A DNA stretch of 22,746 nucleotides from Pleurobrachia bachei. Lineage: Eukaryota; Ctenophora; Tentaculata; Cydippida; Pleurobrachiidae. The translations under genes were made by a program, and so were the position numbers. Where the stretch lies: NCBI GenBank assembly GCA_000695325.1, contig AVPN01000572.1, forward strand, positions 1-22,746. Reading direction: 5' to 3'. Under the pieces are notes generated by a model. The model ran no database searches. It saw only the letters and a list, made by a program, of their open reading frames with translations, and had not been told where the DNA came from. Positions 6,735 through 15,429 of the stretch are shown piece by piece. The first letter of the stretch is position 1; each line of letters opens with the position of its first letter.

Positions 6735-9700
6735 GTATGTTTTGCCCATAACCAGGAACCGACCGAATCAGAAAAACTGGCCCCTGATTGGCTGATAACC
6801 AGTCTAGTGACATAAATAAGGAGTTCTGATTGGTTATCTTCTTATTTCCTCGGTTCCTGCCCATAACTCTATCCTCGTTGGTGTTTACCCGAAAGGAGTT
6901 TGCCCAGTAAATCGGTGTCCAACTATCTCATAATATTGTAATTGTTGCAGGTGCTGCAGCACGAAGAGGTGGTGGCGCTGGAATGTTGGCTATGATGGGA
7001 GCTGCTGTGGGAGGTGGTGGAGCTGCAGTGGGAGGAGGTATGGCGGGAGGTGTGGCAGGAGGTATGGCTATAGGGGGAGGAGCAGCTGTAGGTGGCGGAG
7101 CAGCAATAGGTAATAATATAGAGAGTTATTAACAATTGATAACAGCATGGAATTCCTTTATTCATTTCTACTAGTACTATTCCGGTGACCAGTACTCGAT
7201 AAGTACTGTATTTCCAGGTGGTGCAGTTGCAGCTGGAGGTGCCGTTGCAGCTGGAGTAGATGGTGCAGCAGGTGGTGGTGGTGGTTCGTGGTCTAAACTA
7301 CGAAGCATGTTCTCCTTTGCAGGAGCTCTAGGTGGTAGTAAGGCGGCGGCAAGCAGCCAGCAGGTTATATCTTCTGAGGGATATGGGTGAGTGACGATTC
7401 AATATCATACATCTGGCTGTTTTTTATAAAAATGCACAAATTTGGCCTCATCTAGTACAATCAGAAATAGTTTTCAATCGGGTTCCGAATGTACAATTTG
7501 CAATACGTACACTATGTTTTGTCAGGTATCCTTCTTCCTCCTTTCCCCATGATCAGAATCAGTCTCCTAATTCCTTATACCAGAACCCTTCAAATCCCTC
7601 CTTCCCTCATTTCAATAACATTCCAACCCCTAAATTGGTCCCCCTCCTTTACTTCTTTCGCCACGTTACAGAGATTCACAGGTGGGCTTGCTCCTTTCCC
7701 CCGAAAATCTAACTTTTACTGGAAAACACACACATCATCAATTAAAATTTCAAACTTTCACTTTTCTATTCAATCAACTAATCTGGGATTATTTTATTGA
7801 ACAGAAAAGTAATCCCCTTTTTTCAATCATCTAAACACCCCCCCCTATGATGGCTGGAGGTGGAGCTGCTATGATGGCAGGAGCAGCCGTTGGTGGTGGA
7901 GGTATGTCTTGCCCATAAATGGGCATAGGATAGTCATAACTTTATCTTCGTCGGTGTTTACCGGAAAGGAGTTTTCCCGGAGTCCAACTGTGTCATAATT
8001 GTTACAGGTGCAGCAGCACGAAGAAGTGGTGGCGCCGGAATGTTGGCTATGATGGGAGCTGCAGTTGGAGGTGGTGGAGCTGCAGTTGGAGGCGGTATTG
8101 CAGGTGGTGCAGCTGTAGGAGCAGCTGTAGGGGGCGGAGCAGCAATGGGTATGTAGAGAATTAATAACAGCATAGTTCCTTTATTCATTTCGATTTAATC
8201 AAATGAAAACTATTCCGGTAATCTCTATAGTTACTGTATTTCCAGGTGGTGGAGCAGTTTCAGCTGGAGGTGCCGTTGCAGGTGCAGCAGGTGGAGCTGG
8301 AGGTGGAGCAGCAGCTGGTGGGGGTGGTTCGTGGTCTAAACTACGTAGTATGTTCTCCTTTGCTGGAGCTCTGGGTGGTAGTAAGGCGACGGCAAGCAGC
8401 CAGCAGGTTATATCATCCGAGGGATATGGGTGAGTGACGATTCCACTTCAAATATTTTACATATTCCATATCTAGCTATTATTTTTCATCAAAATGTACA
8501 AATTCCTCCTTCCTTTGAAAAAACAAAAGTTTGGCCTCATCAGAAATAATTTTGAATTGTAGTCCGACGCGACGTACGCCATGTTTTGTCAGGTATCCTT
8601 CTTCCTCCTTCCCCCATGATCAGAATCAGCCTCCTACCTCTTTATACCAGAACCCTTCAAATCCCTCCTTCCCTCATTTCAATAACATTCCAACCCCTAA
8701 ATTGGTCCCCCTCCTTTACTTCTTTCGCCACGGTACAGATCCTCACAGGTGGGCAAGGCTTGCTCCTTTCCCCTGAAAATCTAACTGTTTTTTACTGGAA
8801 AACACACACATCATCAATCCAAATTAATTGATATTTTAAACTTTCACTTGTCTATTCAATCAACTAATCGAAATCTGGGATTATTTTATTGAACAGAAAA
8901 GTGGGTAGTAATCCCCACCTTTTCAATAATCTAAACATCCCCCTCCCCCTCTTGTAGACAGGGAGTTGGTGGAGCTGCTGTTGTGAAAGGTGAACTCCAC
9001 ACTTGTGCTAGTTGCGGGGTTGTGGATAAGGTTGACGTTTCAAAGGCACGTCTCTCATCGAGTGGCGATTTCTTTGCTACCTGTGGAAAATGTGATATGG
9101 AACATAAGTTTAATATGGAGGTGAGTTGAAAATACTGGTCCCTGATTGGCTGATAACCAGTCACGTGGCCTAAATAACGAGTTCTGATTGGTTGTTTACT
9201 CCTAATTTCGGTCGGTTCCTTACCCCTGTCCCCTTCGTCCCCCTGCTGCAGTTCCCAACCATTTTACGAAATAAATTGCATTCCCCCGTCTCCCATCAAT
9301 TCAGTTGCCTCCACTAATTCAGTTCCCCCTCACCCTTAAAACTTAGTTAAATATGCTAAATTGTGACGCTCCTACAACTATCATTTCTCTCTGCAGATAT
9401 CCCTGGCATTGTTTTGTGAAGCATGTAACCTACACTACGCAATGGGGGTATGTCCTACCTGTGCCACAACCGATGTCAGGGTCGACTTTAAAATCTCTTG
9501 CAACAAGGTAATATACGGCGTGCCCCAGGGTAGTTTAACATTTTTGGTGTCCGCCACCAATTTCAATTGTAACTGTTTAGTTAGGGATAAGAATATATAT
9601 ATATACCGTACAAGAGTTTTCGGAAGACTGAAATTTCAATTCCAAAACTCGAAGTGTTCGAACAATAAAATCTCACATTTCATTCCAAAACTCGAAACTA

Positions 9701-12700
9701 AATCCTCCGCAGTGTGAAGGAAAGTTCTATAAGCGACAAAGAGAGATGGCAGGCACTCCCACTGGATATCTAATGGCAAAGTGTGAGGATTGTACTCTAA
9801 TCAAGATATTCGACACGGAAAGTAAGTGAAATTAATTTAATGAGATCTGAGCAAGAATTAGAACTAGTTTTTGATCTTATCTTGATCGACCCTGTCTCAC
9901 TGGGTTGCCACAACACAATGAGCAACAATTCAACCATTTAGTCATACTAATATCTCTTGACCATGATCCAATTATTCGAAGCTAATCTATATTTTACGTC
10001 TAGTGTTGGGCACCCCTACTATTTATGTGGTATCTGAGACTTCTCGGACACGCCTGGGTATCGGGCCTGCAGCGGGGCTAACTCGATGGATCAACCGAAG
10101 CAAAACCAGCCTCTCAATTACACGTGAGTTATCAGTCGTGATCAAGTCCACTTTTTATTCACATGTTCCCCCAAACTCATAAAATTGTGAAATTTGTATA
10201 TTTTGACGTGCACACCACAAGTTGACATGTGATGGCACGAATATTCTTGAAACGTTCTTTAAACCTTTAACAGGCCCTACAGAACTACTTAAATCTACAC
10301 GGAAATCCTGTAAAAAGTCATGCAATTCAATCATACAAACCTACTATCTGCATGAATATGATTCATTAATCACACAAACACGCAAATATATTTCTTCGAA
10401 ACTCCCTGAAGTATCACGCAGATATATTTCTTCTAAACTTCCAGGAACATCTCTTGAGTTCATTCATCCAGGAACATCTCTTGAATTCTTCTTTACCTCC
10501 CTCTTCAGGAACTCAGTACAGATGCCCACCAAAAATACCGGCTAAAATGGAGCAGCATAAGTGTGTCTCCTGTCTCTGTGTCAATGAGGTAACTTGTAGT
10601 TTGTTTATTTTATTTATATTTTGATAATTATTTTCTCTGAAACTAATTTTTTAACTCCATAGCACCTATTCCAAAGTAACACCTCCTCCCCCCACAGATT
10701 GACCTGGAACGAGCTACCGTGAACGCCACCGGTGGGTTCACCCAGACATGTACCTCCTGTGACTTGGAACTATCATGTGCAATGTCGGTCCATCAGATGC
10801 TGCACTGTACGGGGTGTAACATTAGTTTTGAGGGTCGGCTACCTGCTGTCTGTGGACAGTGTGAAACTGATGTGAGTGTTTGGGCGATGACAGGTGGTAG
10901 GGAAAATTTTGGAGAAAGTTAAAAAAAATTATAAGGGTTGGAAACTCAAATTTGTGGTACAAACTTAGTTAACGAAAGCTGTGCATTTTAACCTGTCACT
11001 TGTTTTCTTTTGGTTTACAACCCCCCCCCTCCCTAGCTGTCACTACAGTAACCAAGCCTCCCCCTCCCTAGCTGTAGTAACCAACCCTCCTCCTCCCTAG
11101 CTGTCACTACGAGTCGATTACGAGATAACATGTACGTCATGTGATAGTGTCCAACTGTTAGAGGAGTCTCTGCTAGAGAAAACTGTTAGCAGCGGAATGG
11201 CCATAGCCCGGTGTTCAACGTGTACCAGTGTCAAACTTTTCAAACTATCCGGTAAATTCCTGAATGAAATCACACCCAGTTTTGTTCGAAATTGTCCATA
11301 TCGACTGATTTATTAATGTGATGAGACTCCATGGGACTTTATTTCAATTAGCGCTGCATTGACCAAAGTCTCAAAATCTCAGTTACAATTATCACCAGCG
11401 GTGTGATCTTCTTCTGCAGCACACTAACCCAATATTATACCTCTCCCTATATCAGCTGGTCTAAAGCTACCCGAGCTACACCAAGTATTCTGTAAAGTCT
11501 GCGTTGAGAACACCTTTGTCAAAAGGAAAAGCATGGAAGTTGTGGGAGGAAGACTTCTCAGCATCTGTGGAGTTTGCGATTGTAAAATTGTATTGGATGG
11601 ATCTAATGTAAAAGATACTTTCCTGATGTCAAAATGCAGCAAGTTAGTGCTCCTTCATAAATATCATTGTTGCTCATTTAACAAAACATTTACGAGGTAT
11701 TATTACAATTGCTCCTTCATAAAACTAAACTATTATTATTGTTATTAATAATTGTAGGTGTGGCGAGTCGAACGTGGTAGTTGCTACCAGGGAGCGCCTC
11801 TCAGAACCTCTGGTTGAATTCTTCTGTGAATCGTGTGACTGGAGTTACAAGAAAGCTCTCCGTCTACTCAGGTATTGTTTGACACCTTCTCGAACCCCCT
11901 CTCTATTTCTCATTCATTTAACTCGGTGAGATCGCTACTTTAATTAGGAGAGATCGTTACGTTAACTAAGAGAACTCTGGGTTACGTACCAACTCTCTAC
12001 TAACTCTTCCCCCCCCCCTCAGTACTCTCTACACTTATGGACCGCTTGAGATATCAGCCTTGAATGCCAAATTGACACAGAAAATCATTCAGCACACATT
12101 TGATTGCCCCTACTGTGCTAAATCTAATACTGTAAGTAATGTGTTAACATTGTGTTAACAATGTGTTAACAATGTGTTAACAATGTGTTATCGTTGTGTT
12201 AACATTGAATCATCCGTACGTTGTAAATCCACCAAACCTCCTTCCTAATCCTTTCACACACTGAATACTGTTACCCCTGGCTTGTGATACAACCACTATT
12301 ATAACTAGAACCGCCATTGTTCATTTCTTATTGTTATGCTAGGATGACACATTATGTGCCCGTTATTTTTATGTAGACAATATGAGAGAAAAGGGGCAGA
12401 GATTGGGTTATCGGTTTAAAAAGGCTGCGGTCCCTCTCTTTGTAACAATACCGACACCCCGATTTAGAAGAGCTTGTTTTCCAAGTTTTTCTTGTTTTCC
12501 AATTGATCACTAATTGTTATGTGTGGGCAATAGTAACTGATTTGGTTTTTCAATCACATTGTTATAGGATCTTCAGTTGACCCAATTGTTTCGAATCTTA
12601 GTCCCTCGCTATAATGTCGGGCCGCATATCGCACCTCAAAAAGTTTAAGGTTAAGATTCATCAACAGAGAAAGAGGGTAGGTTTCCGGACTTCATAATTC

Positions 12701-14663
12701 GGTTGATCGCTATATAAAGCCCATTTTTACTATGTATCTAATATCGAGTACCGGAAACTCCCTAAAACTCCCCCTTCCCTGTCTCCCTACCCCTCCCTAT
12801 TACCCCCTCCACCTCTCCCCATCTCTCCTGTCTCCATCTCACCCTCTATCTCTCCCCCAGACTGACCAGTTTGAAATGAGTAAAGTTGGAAGTCGAAAGC
12901 TAAACACCTTTTGCCAGCACTGTAACCAATCTATCAGTATTGACCGGGAAGCGAAGATGAGCAAATTCTATACTCTGAAGTGCACTTGGTGCAGTAAATT
13001 CTGCCAGGTGAGATTGGGTAGAAGATTTCAGAATTGCTGGTTATGTTCAAACGCGAACTGTTCAAACGCGAACTGTAGTCATAACTTGGTAAAGAATTGC
13101 ATCATGATTTGAAGATGCAGCTGGTATCAGGCATCTTAAAAATTGGCTGAAATAGCAGGAAATTCAGCACAAATTTATGGGCTCAAAACAATGTTTGATC
13201 AGCGTTTGGCTAAGTACCAAAAAACACATTGCTAGTTCTAGTAGCATTTCTAAAAATACCCCACTGCCCCACTGCTTGTTCCCGCTGCTACTGTTCCAGT
13301 TCCTTGTCGCACTATTCTCTGCTCCATAGTTGTAACGCGCGGTACATCTTTTGTTGACCAGTGCGCGCGTCCTGTAGACCGTGGGAAAAACGAGCGCTCG
13401 TTATTCCCACGATCCTGCTTTGCGCTGACAAGGGGTTACTTCGTAATCAAGGTCCTGCTCGGGTCCAAATCTGTCGACGTGTTCCTAGTCTATCGGCGGT
13501 CACACCGGACCGAACGGACAGACCGTGTATCATGACAAGCGCTGTCAGTGAAAAACTTCCCAAATCGGGTCGGCGCCGCCAGAGAGTGCCTGTTCGGACT
13601 AATTTTAACTTTTAATTGAATATTATTTATTTTCAGTATCTCAACACTGAGCTCAAGGAACAATCTGATAGCAAGTTACGTGCAACATGCAAATTGTGTT
13701 TCCGTGTTTTCACATTGGCCCGAGCTAGCGCCAGAATCCATTATTCATATGCTAGTAATGGAGTCATGACAGGTCATGCAAGTAAGTTCTTACTCTTAAT
13801 TAGGCAGATTGGTATAATTTCTTTTCATGTAACCATTGGTTACAGTTACCATAGTTACAGTTACCATGGTTAGTGACCATGGTCACATTTGCCATGGTTA
13901 CTACATCATTCATTAATCATTAACAATCAGTGAGACCCTCTTTTCCATCTTGTGTTGATCCAATCTAAATTTCTCAGCGGCCATCCACCAAAGCAAGGTA
14001 TCAAGTATGGGAGACGGGGTGCAGATAGTTGAAGTTATGGAGGAGTGCGATTGTAGTGATTGTGAAACTCAAACTGAAGACAGCATAGAACGGTATGAAT
14101 AGAACCTTTTGAAAATGATGATCATCTCTTGTTCTATATCTTCTCATATATCTTCTACCGGAGCAATTTTATTATTTTGCCGATTTTCAACTTCTTTTGA
14201 ACTATTATCTTTATTATTAACTATTAAATTTCCCTCAGGATGGCCCTCAGTCATACGAACAGTATAGGATCACTGAGGGACGAGTCACCCTCTCTCGACA
14301 ATTGGAGAGGACTCTTTGGAAAGGATGATGTCTCACCCGAGGACGTCTTTAACTTGTTTAAGGATCAACCACCCGTAAGTAGCTTGCAATCAGAACTCGT
14401 TATTTAGGTCACGTGACAGGTTATCACCCAATCAGGGACCATCATTTCCTCGTCGGCTCCGATTTACTAGAACCCCTATTTACCAGTGTCCCACTGTATT
14501 TTGATTGTGTGTGATTATTGTACTCCCCCCTAAATCTCTTTCTTTTCCGCAGGACCGGTTCATGGCAAACAGGCCAATTAACTCGGCTATGGACATTGTG
14601 GCCCAGATGATGTACCACTTGGACTCAGTATACACAACGGCAGAGGGCAAAACAGATGAATGA
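6282..14663 (+). CDS. Gene B: Gly/Ala-rich and tandem zinc-ribbon (CxxC array) protein, multi-exon
   Basis: Exons: 6282-6460, 6574-6734, 6951-7109, 7218-7386, 7526-7681, 8008-8148, 8246-8429, 8593-8748, 8958-9120, 9397-9507, 9713-9821, 10004-10123, 10509-10588, 10698-10871, 11101-11251, 11456-11642, 11758-11871, 12023-12131, 12602-12676, 12861-13007, 13637-13781, 13978-14092, 14239-14374, 14553-14663 (TGA 14661-14663). From 8958 on every phase matches and gives 681 residues with about 20 CxxC pairs. N-terminal exons are Pro/Ser- and Gly/Ala-rich and partly duplicated. ATG 6287 is a possible start; otherwise the gene continues gene A. I do not recognise the family. Tandem CxxC ribbons normally bind zinc and often contact nucleic acid or protein, but which applies here is not shown. 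Confidence 0.75.
6747..6866 (+). mobile_element. MITE family 2, copy in gene B intron
   Basis: About 120 bp with terminal inverted repeats AGGAACCGACCGAA and TTCCTCGGTTCCT and an internal core CTGATTGGCTGATAACCAGT followed by GAGTTCTGATTGGTT. It is absent from the matching intron of copy B, so it inserted after or was lost since the tandem duplication. Confidence 0.75.
6951..7681 (+). CDS. Gene B Gly/Ala-rich exon block, copy A
   Basis: Exon 6951-7109 (GAAARRGGGAGMLAMMGAAV and Gly/Ala/Val repeats, ends phase 1), exon 7218-7386 (Gly/Ala-rich, then GSWSKLRSMFSFAGALGGSK and SSQQVISSEGYG, ends phase 2), exon 7526-7681 (YPSSSFPHDQNQ, then a Pro/Asn-rich stretch and PKLVPLLYFFRH, ends phase 2). 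Splice sites are good (TTGTTGCAG, TATTTCCAG, TTTTGTCAG acceptors). GGC/GGT/GCT repeats keep several frames open, but only this frame runs into the SWSKLRSMF segment. Confidence 0.6.
7849..8748 (+). CDS. Gene B Gly/Ala-rich exon block, copy B
   Basis: Exons 8008-8148, 8246-8429 and 8593-8748 match copy A exon by exon (same acceptors, same donors, same phases 1, 1, 2, 2). A partial exon ending at the donor GGAG|GTATGT (7902) in phase 1 keeps MMAGGGAAMMAG, but the duplication junction removed its acceptor, so it may not be included. The last exon reads SSSFPHDQNQPPTSLYQNPS and ends HGTDPHR; it joins the zinc-ribbon part at 8958 in phase 2. Confidence 0.6.
8958..9821 (+). CDS. Gene B zinc-ribbon array, first part (8958-9120, 9397-9507, 9713-9821)
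   Basis: Exon 8958-9120: CASC, 22 residues, CGKC. Exon 9397-9507: CEAC-x8-CPTC, ending SCNK. Exon 9713-9821 begins CEGKF, so a CNKC pair is split by the intron, followed 22 residues later by CEDC. The CxxC-x22-CxxC spacing recurs on both sides of the splice, which supports the model. Phases are 2 to 0, 0 to 0, 0 to 1. The intron at 9508-9712 carries a truncated fold-back element end. Confidence 0.85.
9125..9226 (+). mobile_element. MITE family 2, second copy
   Basis: Shares the core CTGATTGGCTGATAACCAGT, then TAAATAACGAGTTCTGATTG, and ends ATTTCGGTCGGTTCCT. Lies in the intron after exon 8958-9120. Confidence 0.75.
9518..9590. mobile_element. Truncated end of the fold-back element family
   Basis: GGCGTGCCCCAGGGTAGTTT and the following 50 bases match the outer end of the element at 16533, then similarity stops. 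It lies ten bases inside the intron that starts at 9508. Confidence 0.75.
10004..10588 (+). CDS. Gene B linker exons (10004-10123, 10509-10588)
   Basis: Exon 10004-10123 encodes LGTPTIYVVSETSRTRLG and a basic segment without cysteines, and exon 10509-10588 encodes CPPKIPAKMEQHKCVSCLCV. Acceptors are ATTTTACGTCTAG and CCTCCCTCTTCAG. Phases match neighbours (1, 1, 0). The first of these exons breaks the regular cysteine spacing and may be an ordinary folded or disordered insert. Confidence 0.75.
10698..12131 (+). CDS. Gene B zinc-ribbon array, central part (10698-10871, 11101-11251, 11456-11642, 11758-11871, 12023-12131)
   Basis: CxxC pairs in order: CTSC, CTGC, CGQC; CTSC-x23-CSTC; CKVC-x21-CGVC; CSKC split across the 11642/11758 junction, then x21 and CESC; CPYC. 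Pairs are often followed by a short strand with basic and hydrophobic residues (SVKLFKL, CKIVL, WSYKKAL), as in rubredoxin-like or ribbon folds. All five exons have pyrimidine-rich acceptors and consistent phases (0, 1, 2, 2, 0). The first exon here has an extra Cys between pairs (LSC), so its pairing is less clear. Confidence 0.85.
11022..11100 (+). promoter_or_regulatory. Triplicated 3' splice site
   Basis: The acceptor motif CCTCCCTAG|CTGT occurs three times, with AG at 11035-11036, 11070-11071 and 11099-11100. Only the last gives an open frame in phase 0; the first two run into TAA or TAG within five codons. This looks like local tandem duplication of the intron/exon border. Confidence 0.75.
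12132..12210 (+). repeat. Short tandem repeat, AATGTGTTAAC units
   Basis: About six 11-12 bp units directly after the donor at 12132. Intron sequence; no coding role seen. Confidence 0.85.
12602..13781 (+). CDS. Gene B zinc-ribbon array, last part (12602-12676, 12861-13007, 13637-13781)
   Basis: Exon 12602-12676 is basic (SGRISHLKKFKVKIHQQRKR) with no cysteine; its acceptor is CGAATCTTAG, because the upstream AG at about 12567 leads to a stop. Exon 12861-13007 has CQHC-x19-CTWC followed by SKFC. Exon 13637-13781 has CKLC and a basic segment, donor A|GTAAGT. Phases are 0, 0, 1. The basic exon next to ribbons is compatible with nucleic-acid binding, but that is only inference. Confidence 0.8.
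13008..13636 (+). other. Long intron of gene B with a GC-richer island
   Basis: The longest intron in the zinc-ribbon region. It holds a 14-bp direct duplication (TTCAAACGCGAACTG at about 13047-13076) and a GC-richer stretch at about 13340-13605 unlike the AT-rich introns around it. The stretch may be an old repeat, but I see no poly-A tail, clear ends or tRNA-like boxes. Confidence 0.5.
13978..14663 (+). CDS. Gene B C-terminal exons (13978-14092, 14239-14374, 14553-14663)
   Basis: Exon 13978-14092 contains EECDCSDCETQTEDSIE, an acidic stretch with a final CxxC. Exon 14239-14374 is SLRDESPSLDNWRGLFGKDD and SPEDVFNLFKDQPP. Exon 14553-14663 is DRFMANRPINSAMDIVAQMM, then YHLDSVYTTAEGKTDE and stop TGA. 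The tail is acidic and helix-like. CETQTED and an ACQTT in the large gene A exon look loosely like LC8 (dynein light chain) docking motifs, which is a weak hint. Confidence 0.85.
14388..14455 (-). mobile_element. MITE family 2, third copy, reverse orientation
   Basis: The reverse complement reads GGTCCCTGATTGGGTGATAA, a TCACGTGACC step, then TAAATAACGAGTTCTGATTG. Lies in the intron before the last exon of gene B and abuts a Tigger-like scrap ending GTGTCCCACTGTA at about 14499. Confidence 0.7.
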
Positions 14664-15371
14664 GATTAGCAGCGCTGAATATTTGACATATTGCAAGACA
14701 GAGAGAAGATATGGGACACCCTGTATATTGCAAACACTATTATAAGAGAGATGATGCATGACTTGTGTTGAATGTTGTGTAAATGCGTGATTTGTTTTAA
14801 CCAGATGAGTGAAATACAGCCGGACCCCGATTTACCAGAACCTCGATTTACCGAGAGGATGAACTTCTACCGAAGTAGAAATTAACAATATTTGATATGT
14901 GTAATGACGAAGTTTTGTACATATTTGATAAATCCAGCTCTGAGCTGGGGTGTTTATAGTATTCCCTAATAGTGTGAATCATATTGATTTTTTGCCTTGA
15001 AAAGAGAGAGAGTTTTATAAGAACATATAATATTTATAGATACAGTGTGCAAATAACGTTTTATTAGAATAATTGTGATAAATAATAATATATTTAATGA
15101 ACCGCAATATTTAGCTGTTTTGGAATTTGCTCCCGACAAACGGTGCACAAAAAGTAATACAAAATAAAATACGATACAAGTCGTATTTGTGAAATTTGTG
15201 CACCGTTTATAAAATGGAATTGGGCAATAGAATACGGACGGTTACTGTTTTCAAAGGCTGTTTGCCAAATGCCAAACGGTAGTTTTTAAGTCTACAGGCT
15301 TTAGAGGGGTTGCTTCGTAACCAAGTATACAGATACTTGTAGGTGATCTCTTGGCTTGACAGCCGCTTTCC
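14664..15371. other. Region between the convergent ends of gene B and the receptor gene
   Basis: No gene seen. Holds the Tigger-like scrap (14815-14860), an AT-rich stretch, possible poly(A) signals (AATAAA at about 15163) and an inverted repeat, AAACGGTGCACAAA at about 15138-15151 with TTTGTGCACCGTTT at about 15196-15209, which could form a 14-bp stem. Confidence 0.5.
14815..14860. mobile_element. Tigger/pogo-like MITE, left-end fragment
   Basis: TACAGCCGGACCCCGATTTA followed by a second ACCTCGATTTACCG unit, without a matching right end. It lies in the 3' flank of gene B. Confidence 0.65.
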
Positions 15372-15429
15372 TTACATTACAAGAGATGTCGTCGGTGAGA
15401 CTTTTCTTCTTTTTCTTCCACTGTAGCAC
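15372..15429 (-). CDS. Receptor exon 8: C-terminal tail
   Basis: Acceptor CTCGTTTTCACAG, phase 2 entry: CYSGRKRRKVSPTTSLVM and TAA at 15374-15372. Basic membrane-proximal tail. In the alternative frame the exon stays open longer, to a TAA near 15309. Confidence 0.65.

Larger units (their letters stand above)
6709..8957 (+). repeat. Second tandem duplication, about 1.1 kb units, in gene B
   Basis: Copy A is about 6709-7845 and copy B about 7846-8957. Matching landmarks: GCAGCACGAAGA at about 6957 and 8013; TCGTGGTCTAAACTACG at about 7287 and 8328; TTTTGTCAGGTATCCTTC at 7517 and 8585; TTTTATTGAACAGAAAAG at about 7791 and 8885. As in gene A, one break is inside an exon and the other in an intron. 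Copy A has an extra MITE in its first intron. Confidence 0.9.

Noticed and set aside
6923-7165. Ser/Thr/Cys-rich minus-strand open frame
   Set aside because: It is the antisense of the Gly/Ala-coding exon 6951-7109; the plus-strand splice sites and the duplicated copy support the other strand.
12567-12650. Exon start at the earlier AG (about 12569)
   Set aside because: Reading from there in phase 0 meets a TAA before the donor at 12677; the acceptor at 12600-12601 gives an open exon.
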